NCBI RefSeq assembly: GCF_900129215.1 | Contig: NZ_FQUQ01000001.1 | Span: forward strand, 558,001 to 622,000 | Reading direction: 5' to 3' | From: Pedobacter caeni | GTDB taxonomy: Bacteria; Bacteroidota; Bacteroidia; Sphingobacteriales; Sphingobacteriaceae | Length of the DNA stretch: 64,000 bases | In this document: positions 7,903-15,091 of the stretch, one piece after another | Layout of the letters: each line of letters begins with the position of its first letter | How positions within the stretch are numbered: the stretch's first letter is position 1 | Position numbers and translations under genes: made by a program | Notes under the pieces: model-generated | Database searches by the model: none | The model's input: the letters and a program-made list of their open reading frames with translations, nothing else | What the model was told of the DNA's origin: nothing

Positions 7903-8316
7903 TCAGGTAGTTCCAAGGTATCGTTCAAACCAGATATAGCTGCCACCAACAATCGTTAAAGGGATGGCAAAAGCCATTAAAATAATCGTCCAGCTAAACA
8001 GACCGAAATAAGTGAAAATCCTGACAGAACCATCAGGGTCATCCGGAGCGTATAAAAAGGTTGCTTTCTCTCCAATGGTCCAGCCTGGAGGATTACTGGA
8101 ATGAAGATGCCTGTATACGATTTCCTCATTGTTTTTGGTGATGATTTGAAATACTGGTGAATAAGAGGGTCCATCATCAATGGATATCTTTTCGATTTCA
8201 ATAACGACACCAATTGCCCGTTCAGAATGTGCTACAAATGCCAATGATTCTTTCAGAATAAATAAGGAAACGATCAGTAAAATAATTCCTGCAACTAATG
8301 AAATTCTGTAGGACAT
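7903..8316 (-). CDS. DUF3592 membrane protein, copy B
   Basis: A 137-residue paralogue of the downstream DUF3592 protein, with the same two-helix plus beta-domain architecture: GVVIEIEKISIDDGPSYSPVFQI, then GEKATFLYAPDDPDG, then a C-terminal helix FSWTIILMAFAIPLTIVGG. It lies 12 bp from the small gene at 8329-8577, so the genes are probably co-transcribed. The two copies are well diverged, so the duplication is not recent. Confidence 0.75.
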   Translation of the reverse strand: MSYRISLVAGIILLIVSLFILKESLAFVAHSERAIGVVIEIEKISIDDGPSYSPVFQIITKNNEEIVYRHLHSSNPPGWTIGEKATFLYAPDDPDGSVRIFTYFGLFSWTIILMAFAIPLTIVGGSYIWFERYLGTT

Positions 8317-8328
8317 CGCTTTTACAGG

Positions 8329-8577
8329 CTAATTCAGGGTAAATATAAAATCAGCTTCATTGGTATTACCAACATAAAATTTCAGGGTAGCCTTAGCTGA
8401 TTTAATCAAGGGGGCAATTGGTCCGATCAGATCAGAGAACTGCATTTTTAGCACATCCATATCGGTATCTTCCGGTACACGTATCAGCAGATCCCCACCA
8501 CTTGGCCTGATCTGCCAGTCTTTGAATGCTTCTTCCTTTTGGAGCATTTGTTTCCATTCCTGCTGGTATTTGCCCAT
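8329..8577 (-). CDS. Small unrecognised protein (82 aa)
   Basis: A soluble 82-residue protein without a signal peptide or membrane helix. It has a helical charged N-terminus (YQQEWKQMLQKEEAFKDW), a strand-like middle (GDLLIRVPEDTDMDVLKMQF) and a C-terminal strand (ATLKFYVG). It is packed between the DUF3592 pair and the NTF2-like gene (12 and 33 bp gaps), which supports it being a real gene. No family recognised. Confidence 0.55.
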   Translation of the reverse strand: MGKYQQEWKQMLQKEEAFKDWQIRPSGGDLLIRVPEDTDMDVLKMQFSDLIGPIAPLIKSAKATLKFYVGNTNEADFIFTLN

Positions 8578-8610
8578 TTTTTCTCTTTTGTAATAAAGTT
8601 ACAATTTTAA

Positions 8611-9000
8611 TTACCCATGGTAAACCCTCGATGCACTTATTTTTCCATTACTGATTTCCAGGACTTCCGCAATCAGCATATCAGGTTCGTCGGCTACAGT
8701 TCTGATGTATTCCATGAAAACACGCTGATGGTTAGCGGTAAAGGAAGTAGGTTGATAACGTAAAGAAGGCAAACGCTCAAAAGAATCCTGCCACCATTGT
8801 CTCAAAGCAGCCTGACCACGTACGAGTCCGTCGGTTTCAGGATGTCTTATTTTGAGCTTCGGACTGAAGTGTACGGCATCCTCAGCATATAAACTTAAAA
8901 GCGCTTCCAGATCATGTGCATTGAAGGCGGCAAACCACTGCCTGGCAATTTCTTCGAAGGCTTCGAGGCAACTGATTACGGTTTGTTTGTTCTCGGTCAT
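8611..9000 (-). CDS. SnoaL/NTF2-like protein
   Basis: A 129-residue protein with the NTF2 cone-fold pattern. A first helix WFAAFNAHDLEALLSLYAED is followed by AVHFSPKL, a conserved G-R/Q-A-A-L-R-x-W-W stretch (GQAALRQWWQDSF) and antiparallel strands to the C-terminus (ADEPDMLIAEVLEISNGKI). Members are small-molecule isomerases, cyclases or dehydratases, or simply binding proteins. It sits 16 bp downstream of the VOC gene and probably shares its transcript. Substrate not predictable. Confidence 0.75.
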   Translation of the reverse strand: MTENKQTVISCLEAFEEIARQWFAAFNAHDLEALLSLYAEDAVHFSPKLKIRHPETDGLVRGQAALRQWWQDSFERLPSLRYQPTSFTANHQRVFMEYIRTVADEPDMLIAEVLEISNGKISASRVYHG

Positions 9001-9016
9001 GTCGATCTAGTTTTGA

Positions 9017-9859
9017 TTAAGCGTTTTCCAGATCTGCAATGATCAGTTTTTTCATCTTCATCACTGCATTCATCACCCTTTGACTACGTTCAGGATCTGT
9101 AACCAGTTTCAGGATATTTGCCGGCACAATTTGCCAGCTGATGCCGTAAGGATCCGTTAACCAGCCACAGGCAACTTCCTTGCCACCATTTGCCGTTAAC
9201 TCAGACCAGTATTTATCTATTTCATCCTGTGTTTCACATGCTACAACTATAGATATCGCGTCGGTAAAATTGAAACCATGAGCATAAGAGCTGTCCATGG
9301 CCATCATCGTAAAATCATTGATCTTAAACTGGGCATGTTTTATCAGGTCCGGATTTTCACCCTCTTCTTTTGTATACTTCATTACGCCCTGAATGGTAGA
9401 ATCTGGGAATAATCTGGTGTAAAGGTCAATTGCCGCTTGCGTTTTACCGGTATTTGCACCGGTAAACATAAAAGTCGGACTGAACTTTTGTGGGGTATCC
9501 GCCTTACTTCCAGTGTACAATTGCCAGGAGACACCAAATTTATCTTCTACCCATCCGTATTTCGGACTCCAGTCGTAACTGTCCAGTGGCATGAGGGCCT
9601 TACCTTCGGCTATTAATTTATTCCAGTATTTTTCTGTTTCTTCTGCAGTCTCTGAAACCACCATAAATGAAATTGCCGGAGTTGGAGATGTAGTTGGCCC
9701 GTCGTTGAGCAACATAAACCTTTGGCCACTCAAATCGATTAATTTCACAAGAGAGGAGCTGTGGACAAGTGTTCCTTCTCCAAAAGCCTGCATATAATAG
9801 TCTGATGCCTCTGCAATTTTACCTTTAATGATCAGGCAAGGATAAATAGAGTTTTTCAT
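9017..9859 (-). CDS. Two-domain VOC family protein (PhnB/3-dmu-9_3-mt type)
   Basis: A 280-residue protein made of two homologous VOC halves. Half 1 starts YPCLIIKGKIAEASDYYMQAFG and carries KYGWVEDKFGVSWQLY near residue 110. Half 2 starts near residue 128 (FSPTFMFTGANTGKTQAAIDLYTRLF) and repeats ACGWLTDPYGISWQIVP near 235. The DxxGxxWQ motif in each half is typical of the PhnB-like 3-demethylubiquinone-type VOC subfamily, whose activities are mostly unknown. It is the first gene of the minus-strand run that ends at 6325. Its upstream region (9860-10139) has an inverted repeat and a tandem repeat. Confidence 0.8.
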   Translation of the reverse strand: MKNSIYPCLIIKGKIAEASDYYMQAFGEGTLVHSSSLVKLIDLSGQRFMLLNDGPTTSPTPAISFMVVSETAEETEKYWNKLIAEGKALMPLDSYDWSPKYGWVEDKFGVSWQLYTGSKADTPQKFSPTFMFTGANTGKTQAAIDLYTRLFPDSTIQGVMKYTKEEGENPDLIKHAQFKINDFTMMAMDSSYAHGFNFTDAISIVVACETQDEIDKYWSELTANGGKEVACGWLTDPYGISWQIVPANILKLVTDPERSQRVMNAVMKMKKLIIADLENA

Positions 9860-9925
9860 GATTTTTAAGCTTTAGTGTAAAGTCGTTTAGTGATACTAAT
9901 ATACCAATGTTAAACGGAGTTCGTA

Positions 9926-9941
9926 TGTCGGATAGCCGACA
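9926..9941. promoter_or_regulatory. Palindrome in the divergent region, possible operator
   Basis: TGTCGGATAGCCGACA consists of two perfect 6-bp arms around a 4-bp spacer, 67-82 bp upstream of the VOC gene start and about 200 bp upstream of the plus-strand gene at 10140. It is too short for a terminator and has no U-run. A dimeric repressor site is possible; the binding protein is unknown. Confidence 0.35.
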
Positions 9942-9976
9942 AATAAAGGGGGGAGATGCGACATGGTATTAGACGG

Positions 9977-10004
9977 AATAGCTGAACCGAAATAGCTGAA
10001 CTGA
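9977..10004. repeat. 14-bp tandem direct repeat
   Basis: AATAGCTGAACCGA (9977-9990) is followed directly by AATAGCTGAACTGA (9991-10004), 13 of 14 identical. It is in the intergenic region between the VOC gene and the gene at 10140. Either a small slippage duplication or a regulatory half-site pair; no evidence decides. Confidence 0.6.
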
Positions 10005-10139
10005 ACAATAAATTGATGATATTTAATCATTCTTCGGAATATTTATCAAAATGTAATGTGTCAAAAATGCAGATTCAAGATGTAAAAAAGACAAATTCAA
10101 CGTATCAAAAATTGCAGTAAACGGTCAAAACAATAAAAG

Positions 10140-10601
10140 ATGAAAACACAGGTCATTATGAAATCATGGAAATCATTGCCTATGGAAATGATAAATGTGA
10201 TCCTTTTCCTGATGCCCGTACCAATAATTCTTTATTATGATGAAGTAAATCTGCTTGTATCTGCGCTGATGATGATGTATTCGGTTTTTGTAATTGGAGT
10301 AGGGGTTTATGTTATTTATGCGCTTAGGTTTCCTCCGGAGATGATCTTATCGGATGCCGGTGTGCAATTTAAGTATGAGGGATTTTATGAATGGAAAGTA
10401 CTTGAAACCTATAGAATTGAAGAAACTATTTCCCATGTCAAAACCGAAGAAGGGAACATGATCTATACCAGACATACCCTGGTGATTGACCTTGCCGATG
10501 GAAGCTCATTACGTGTATCCGCAGACCAGCTGGATCAAAAGCCAGCCCAGCTCATTCCGCTTTTTGAGCAAAGAAAATCCAGAGCCGTTTCAGCATCATA
10601 G
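10140..10601 (+). CDS. Unrecognised two-helix membrane protein
   Basis: A 153-residue protein with two membrane helices (about residues 18-33 and 38-61), followed by a soluble beta-rich domain. That domain begins PPEMILSDAGVQFKYEGFYEWKVLETYRIEE and is of the PH-like or DUF type that reads membrane-proximal signals. There is a basic-acidic tail rich in Q, K and S. It stands 52 bp before the secreted protein at 10654. No family name can be given. Confidence 0.6.
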   Translation: MKTQVIMKSWKSLPMEMINVILFLMPVPIILYYDEVNLLVSALMMMYSVFVIGVGVYVIYALRFPPEMILSDAGVQFKYEGFYEWKVLETYRIEETISHVKTEEGNMIYTRHTLVIDLADGSSLRVSADQLDQKPAQLIPLFEQRKSRAVSAS

Positions 10602-10653
10602 TAAAGGGAAATCCTTATCTTGAGCTTAATCATTAATCCCTAATCTAATTGTT

Positions 10654-11070
10654 ATGAAAAAAACAATCATCTTAAGCCTTTTATCGGTTTCAGTCGCTAC
10701 CGCAGGCTATGCAACAACATTAAGCAGCTCTGGAGCTGGCAAACTGGCTGCTGTTCCAATGGCCCTGGAGAAAAAAAATACCACAGATTTTAACGTACGC
10801 ATCACTTTAGTTGATATTTATGGCAATCCGCTTTCAGGAAGCAGCGGATTGCGTGGTTTTTGGGCACGTAATGAAGCAACCGGCGAGTATTTTTATCCTG
10901 GAGGCCGGGAAGACGAAGATAAATTTGAAGCGCTTCCTTCCGGCACTTATACTTTTGGTGCTTATCCGGGTGCCTGGGATGGTGCCGTTCAGAAAACAGT
11001 AACCTTAAGCAGTTCAGAGGTTGGACCAGACGGTTATATCGTTGTGCAGTTGACCTATTGGGTCGAATAA
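10654..11070 (+). CDS. Exported protein with prealbumin/SpaA-like beta fold
   Basis: A 138-residue protein with a signal peptide (MKKTIILSLLSVSVATAGYA). The mature part NVRITLVDIYGNPLSGSSGLRGFWARNEATGEYFYPG, later ALPSGTYTFGAYPG, has the pattern of a carboxypeptidase-regulatory/prealbumin-like beta sandwich: a V-x-D-x-x-G-x-P-L-x-G turn and an L-P-x-G-x-Y-x-F strand. Such domains are usually structural or carbohydrate-associated. It is probably periplasmic or surface-associated. Function not assignable. Followed by a 24-bp tandem repeat. Confidence 0.6.
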   Translation: MKKTIILSLLSVSVATAGYATTLSSSGAGKLAAVPMALEKKNTTDFNVRITLVDIYGNPLSGSSGLRGFWARNEATGEYFYPGGREDEDKFEALPSGTYTFGAYPGAWDGAVQKTVTLSSSEVGPDGYIVVQLTYWVE

Positions 11071-11091
11071 TTCCAATCGCTTAAAACGGCT

Positions 11092-11139
11092 TTTATTAAA
11101 CAGGTTTTAAGCAACTTTATTAAACAAGTTTTAAGCAAG
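11092..11139. repeat. 24-bp tandem repeat that can pair with an upstream arm
   Basis: Two adjacent 24-bp copies (11092-11115 and 11116-11139) differ at two positions. Each ends in GTTTTAAGC, the reverse complement of GCTTAAAAC at 11079-11087, so two alternative 9-bp hairpins can form. It lies between the converging genes ending at 11070 and 11187. It may act as a weak double terminator or be a simple duplication. Confidence 0.65.
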
Positions 11140-11186
11140 TTAGTAAATACACTTTAAACAGCTTTAGTAGCATATATTAAGGCTGT

Positions 11187-12146
11187 TTAATTTTTTTCAA
11201 TTTTGTTTCCTTCCAAAGCATATTTCTTTGGCTTAAGTCCAATGTATTTTTCAAATACCCTTGCAAAATGACTTAAGTTTGAAAATCCCAGCTCATAACC
11301 AGTCTCGGCAACCGTCAGCCCTTTTTCTTTTAAGAGGGAAGCCGCTTCGTTCATTCTATAATATTGATAATAATCGTAAATGTTTTTCCCAAAGATCTGT
11401 TTAAACAGACGCTTTAATTTGGACGTACTCATACCCGCAAATTTAGCCAGTTTATCCAGTCTTGGAGGTTGGTTAATCTGGACAGTAATCTTGTCTTTTA
11501 CCAGATAAATGGTCTTTACATCTGCTATGTTTATGCTTTGAACGGCTACTTCCCGGCGCTTCAATAGTTCCGTAAATAAGAGGTAAATCAGCTCCTCAGC
11601 CTTTAACCTGTAAAAGAAAATCCGGAGCTCTCCGCTGATTGTTGTAGTTACCATCTCCCTGGCCAGCTCCTGCATTTGAGGGGAGATGATCTCCTCGTAC
11701 AAAAATGGCTGATCCCTGTTCATCATGTTGTCCAATAGCGTTGTTTCCTCCTGAGCATAAAGCAGCTCTTTCAGCAAACTGACATGAACGCTGATCAGAA
11801 TAGAATTGATTTTTGAATGTATGGGAAAGAAGTCTTCATAATTAATACCGGTAGAGGTGATCTGAACGAAAGGTAAACCAGGTACCCGACTGAAAAAATT
11901 ATGGAAGGCCATCACCACTACTTTTTCCCCATTCTCAATTGCAGACCGTTTAAATACCAAATCTTCATTCAGCTCATATTGCCGGATCATAACCCGGATC
12001 CGTGGGCCAAGATCAAGACCTTTGATATAGCCCTTTCCAAGATGTTCAGGAAGTTCCACAATGCCATTCTCCAGCTTACTGCCAATCGCCTCCGCAAAGG
12101 CGCTTAACATACCAATACCTTCAGAAGGAACAAAGTTGAAAATCAT
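11187..12146 (-). CDS. AraC family transcriptional regulator
   Basis: A 319-residue protein with a C-terminal AraC-type double helix-turn-helix, roughly residues 225-312: LDKLAKFAGMSTSKLKRLFKQIFG for the first helix pair and TVAETGYELGFSNLSHFARVF for the second. The latter ends with the conserved G-x-x-P-x-x-Y. The N-terminal about 200 residues are an unassigned effector or dimer domain. It is divergent from the Tet(X)-like monooxygenase across 249 bp that holds a 10-bp inverted repeat, so it most likely controls that gene and itself. Ligand unknown. Confidence 0.9.
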   Translation of the reverse strand: MIFNFVPSEGIGMLSAFAEAIGSKLENGIVELPEHLGKGYIKGLDLGPRIRVMIRQYELNEDLVFKRSAIENGEKVVVMAFHNFFSRVPGLPFVQITSTGINYEDFFPIHSKINSILISVHVSLLKELLYAQEETTLLDNMMNRDQPFLYEEIISPQMQELAREMVTTTISGELRIFFYRLKAEELIYLLFTELLKRREVAVQSINIADVKTIYLVKDKITVQINQPPRLDKLAKFAGMSTSKLKRLFKQIFGKNIYDYYQYYRMNEAASLLKEKGLTVAETGYELGFSNLSHFARVFEKYIGLKPKKYALEGNKIEKN

Positions 12147-12148
12147 AT

Positions 12149-12208
12149 CATGACCTTTTAGGACTGTTTTTTGAACTAATGTAACTATTTTATTCTTTAA
12201 AGGTCATG
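12149..12208. promoter_or_regulatory. Split inverted repeat between the AraC and monooxygenase genes
   Basis: CATGACCTTT (12149-12158) and AAAGGTCATG (12199-12208) are perfect inverse copies, centres 50 bp apart. The first arm lies three bases upstream of the AraC start codon. The arrangement fits looping or paired binding by the divergent AraC regulator, with autorepression from the proximal arm. Binding is inferred from position only. Confidence 0.5.
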
Positions 12209-12395
12209 TAATTTTGTATCGTAACACATTAGAAATGGAACCATCATAAGCACACCACTTACAAATAGCAATGAACCTCGCTTGCGAACTCTTGAGAATC
12301 ATTGAAAACCAATAAACGATCGAAGAAAACAATAAATATCAATGAATCATAGGCACATGATAGCTTCATAACCTTTAAAAAACAAATATATTCCA

Positions 12396-13580
12396 ATGAA
12401 AAAAAACAAAACATTTGCGATCATAGGTGGCGGTCCGGGAGGATTAACACTGGCGAGGCTTTTACAGCTTAAAGGAGTAGACGTAAAAGTCTATGAAAGA
12501 GATTTCAATCAGGAGGTCAGGGTTCAGGGGGCAACACTTGATCTTCATCAGGAATCCGGTTTAAAGGCCCTTTGTGCAGCGGGACTGATGGACGAATTTT
12601 ACGCTAATTTTCGACCTGGAGCAGGAAAATTACGCGTCGTAGATAAAGATGCCATCATAAAAATGGATTGGGACGAGGAGGAAGGTCAGGAAGAGAACCG
12701 TCCCGAAATTGACCGTGGACCATTGAGAAATATTTTACTGAATTCCCTGGCACCGGGTACAGTGGTATGGGACAGTCAGTACCTTTCGATGGTACCTTAT
12801 GGAAACCAATGGAAGATCAGCTTTAAAAACGGAAGCTCAGCAACAGCAGATATCGTCATTGCTGTAGATGGGGCCAATTCGAGGGTCAGGCCCTTGATTA
12901 CAGCGATTACTCCGGTTTATTCGGGTGTCACTATCGTGGAAGGGAATGTCTATCATGCCGATAAAAACGCTGCCCGTTTACAAAAACTCCTGGGTGGCGG
13001 AAAAATCTTTGCGCTGGGAGAAGGGAAATCTTTGATCTTAAGCGCAAAGGGAGATGGTAGTATTTCCTTTTATACGGGGTGTAAGGTAGAGGAATCCTGG
13101 TTGCAGGATAGTGGAGTTGATTTCTCAGATAAATCGGCAGTATTCGATTGGTTTAAAACAGAATTTGGTTCATGGAATGAGATCTGGCAGGAATTATTTC
13201 AGGGCGATGAGTTTTTTTTTGTTCCGAGGCCACAATATCATTTTCCAACGGACCAGCAATGGACCTCATTGCCGAATTTAACCATGATAGGGGATGCGGC
13301 ACATCGCATGCCTCCCTATACTGGTGAAGGGGTTAACATCGCGATGCTGGATGCACTGGAATTGAGCGAATGCCTAACCAATGAAACGTTTCCAACGATT
13401 GCTGAGGCGATAGCGTATTTTGAGAAACAAATGCTCAGCAGGGCTTCAGCATCCACTCAAAGTGCGCTGGCCTCGACTGAAATGCTGCATTCTGATGATG
13501 GGCTTGAACGTTTAATTCAGCTTTTTGACGATTTTTCTGAACCTGTGAAAAAAGATTTTGCTGAACCTCTGAAAAAGTAA
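12396..13580 (+). CDS. FAD-dependent monooxygenase, Tet(X)-like
   Basis: A 394-residue class A flavoprotein monooxygenase. The N-terminal FAD site is IIGGGPGGLTLARLL (GxGxxG at residues 11-16), the DG motif is VDGANSRVR near 166, and the second FAD motif is MIGDAAHRMPPYTGEGVN (GD at 299-300). The sequence follows Tet(X) along its whole length (GATLDLHQESG, PEIDRGPLRNILLNSL, TGEGVNIAMLDALELS). By eye, however, the positions that in Tet(X) bind tetracycline (Gln192, Arg213, His234 from memory) are replaced by Glu, Lys and Phe, so tetracycline oxidation should not be assumed. The C-terminus has a short repeated S/AEPxKK tail. Likely induced by the divergent AraC protein in response to an aromatic compound. 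Confidence 0.85.
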   Translation: MKKNKTFAIIGGGPGGLTLARLLQLKGVDVKVYERDFNQEVRVQGATLDLHQESGLKALCAAGLMDEFYANFRPGAGKLRVVDKDAIIKMDWDEEEGQEENRPEIDRGPLRNILLNSLAPGTVVWDSQYLSMVPYGNQWKISFKNGSSATADIVIAVDGANSRVRPLITAITPVYSGVTIVEGNVYHADKNAARLQKLLGGGKIFALGEGKSLILSAKGDGSISFYTGCKVEESWLQDSGVDFSDKSAVFDWFKTEFGSWNEIWQELFQGDEFFFVPRPQYHFPTDQQWTSLPNLTMIGDAAHRMPPYTGEGVNIAMLDALELSECLTNETFPTIAEAIAYFEKQMLSRASASTQSALASTEMLHSDDGLERLIQLFDDFSEPVKKDFAEPLKK

Positions 13581-13671
13581 TATTGAAAATTCCTGATTTT
13601 TACATATTTTTAAAATGGCATTGTGTTAATCATCTATATGTTAGTGGATTGACTTTTGTCTTAAACAAAGT

Positions 13672-14268
13672 ATGGCTATGAAAAGAAAAATTAATATCCT
13701 CTTCAACGCTGTTTTAGTGCTGCTGTTTAGCGTAACCACGATGGCATCTGCACAGATGAAGCTTAACCCGGGAGTGGTCAGCTTTCAGCAGAACGGGAAA
13801 TCCTATACTGCTAAAGTCACCAATGGCCATGCCATGATCGGAATAGATAAAAAGGCGATTTTTGGTTTGAATTGCAGTGTCGAACAAGACAACCGCTTAC
13901 TCAGCGTTTCAATTGATATCAAAAAAATGGGAGAGTTTAAACCAGGGAAAACCAGGCTGGGGAAAATGGATGATCAGGAGCTTGGCAACTTTGCAGTTTT
14001 TATAAATACTGGTGATGGGAATGCCGATCCCAACGATCCTGATACAGGAGCTGCTTCTCCAAAAGATGTCTCGGCAGATGCGGAAACCGGCAGTTTTACG
14101 TTGACTACAGTTCAGGTTCAAGGAAACACCGCAGTGATCAGTGGCAGTTTTGAATTTTCAGGAAAAAATTCGATTGAAGAGGGGGCAGAGAAGAACATCT
14201 CTGTAAAAGGAAGTTTTGCCAATGTGCAGGTGCGTTGCCTCAGCCCGAACTTGCTTAAAAAGCAGTAG
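13672..14268 (+). CDS. Exported unrecognised protein
   Basis: A 198-residue protein with a signal peptide ending near residue 28 (TTMASAQ). A second ATG two codons downstream (MKRKIN) is an equally good start. The mature domain reads as a single beta sandwich (FQQNGKSYTAKVTNGHAMIGID, then GSFTLTTVQVQGNTAVISGSFEFSG), reminiscent of DUF6252-like proteins common in Bacteroidota. It has an acidic Asp-rich segment around residues 110-125 (GDGNADPNDPDTG) that might bind calcium. It is flanked by the efp terminator. Function unknown. Confidence 0.55.
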   Translation: MAMKRKINILFNAVLVLLFSVTTMASAQMKLNPGVVSFQQNGKSYTAKVTNGHAMIGIDKKAIFGLNCSVEQDNRLLSVSIDIKKMGEFKPGKTRLGKMDDQELGNFAVFINTGDGNADPNDPDTGAASPKDVSADAETGSFTLTTVQVQGNTAVISGSFEFSGKNSIEEGAEKNISVKGSFANVQVRCLSPNLLKKQ

Positions 14269-14317
14269 TTACATCCGGAATCCATAAGGGTTTTCAGTAA
14301 AATACCCGGAATAAATG

Positions 14318-14352
14318 AAAAAAAGCGAATCATTTGAGAATGATCCGCTTTT
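14318..14352 (-). terminator. Rho-independent terminator of efp
   Basis: Arms 14321-14334 and 14339-14352 form a 14-bp stem with a 4-base loop. On the minus strand the single mismatch becomes a G-U pair. The stem is followed by a run of seven U (14324 down to 14318 read on the minus strand). It lies 23 bp beyond the efp stop codon. Confidence 0.8.
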
Positions 14353-14374
14353 CTTATATTGTGTTTGAATGATC

Positions 14375-14935
14375 TTATTTCACTCGCTCAACGTATTCTC
14401 CGGTACGGGTATCTACTTTTACTTTATCACCCTGATTTACAAACAAAGGTACTTTTAGTTCCACACCATTTTCTGTAGTTACCATTTTCAGTGCTCCTGA
14501 AGAAGTATCACCTTTAACAGCTGGTTCTGCGTAAGTAATTTCCAGTTCCACAAAGTTTGGTGCCTGAGCCATAATTGGTTCTTCACTTTCGAAGGAAACG
14601 ATCACATCCATTCCTTCTTTGATAAATTTTGCGGATGGTCCGAATAGTGCTTTTGAAACACTGAACTGCTCAAAAGAGGTATTGTCCATTACTACAAAAT
14701 AATCACCTTCTTCATATAGATATTGATAGTCGTTAGTTTCTACACGGCAAATTTCAACTGCCTCATCAGTTCCTAAACGGGCTTCTACAATTTTCCCAGT
14801 TTTGATATTGCGAAATTTTCCTAAGTAGAAAGCGCCACCTTTACCTGGTGTACGATGTAAGATTTCAGTCACTGTTACCAGTTCGTTGTTGAAACGTAAA
14901 ATATTTCCTACTTTAATTTCAGATGCCTTTGCCAT
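14375..14935 (-). CDS. efp: Elongation factor P
   Basis: A 186-residue EF-P, which binds between the P and E sites of the ribosome and relieves stalling at polyproline. The N-terminal KOW-like domain contains the tip loop HRTPGKGGAF with Lys32 at the position that is post-translationally modified in many bacteria. The middle OB domain (residues about 65-125) and the C-terminal OB domain (about 130-186, GDKVKVDTRTGEYVERVK) are complete. The -7 box TATATTTG lies 27-34 bp upstream of the start, but no clear -33 box is seen. No EpmA/EpmB or YmfI genes are near. Single-gene transcript. Confidence 0.97.
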   Translation of the reverse strand: MAKASEIKVGNILRFNNELVTVTEILHRTPGKGGAFYLGKFRNIKTGKIVEARLGTDEAVEICRVETNDYQYLYEEGDYFVVMDNTSFEQFSVSKALFGPSAKFIKEGMDVIVSFESEEPIMAQAPNFVELEITYAEPAVKGDTSSGALKMVTTENGVELKVPLFVNQGDKVKVDTRTGEYVERVK

Positions 14936-14961
14936 AAAAATATAATTGTAAAATTTGAGTC

Positions 14962-14969
14962 CAAATATA
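14962..14969 (-). promoter_or_regulatory. -7 box of the efp promoter
   Basis: Read on the minus strand this is TATATTTG, an exact TAnnTTTG. The predicted transcript starts about 22 bases upstream of the efp ATG. No TTTG is evident 19-21 bases further upstream. Confidence 0.45.
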
Positions 14970-15091
14970 TAAGGTTTTTTGAATACTTATATGTTCATTC
15001 CTCATTCCTGCTGTTTATTAAGTTTTAAGTGCTTTATTTTCTGTTGTTTATATTGACTGAATCAGGTTTTTCTTTATGAAAGCTACGGTGT

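Noticed and set aside
12396..13580. Calling the Tet(X)-like gene a tetracycline resistance gene
   Set aside because: The FAD fold matches, but the residues I align with the tetracycline-binding positions differ, and the gene sits under its own AraC regulator in a chromosomal setting with no mobile element.
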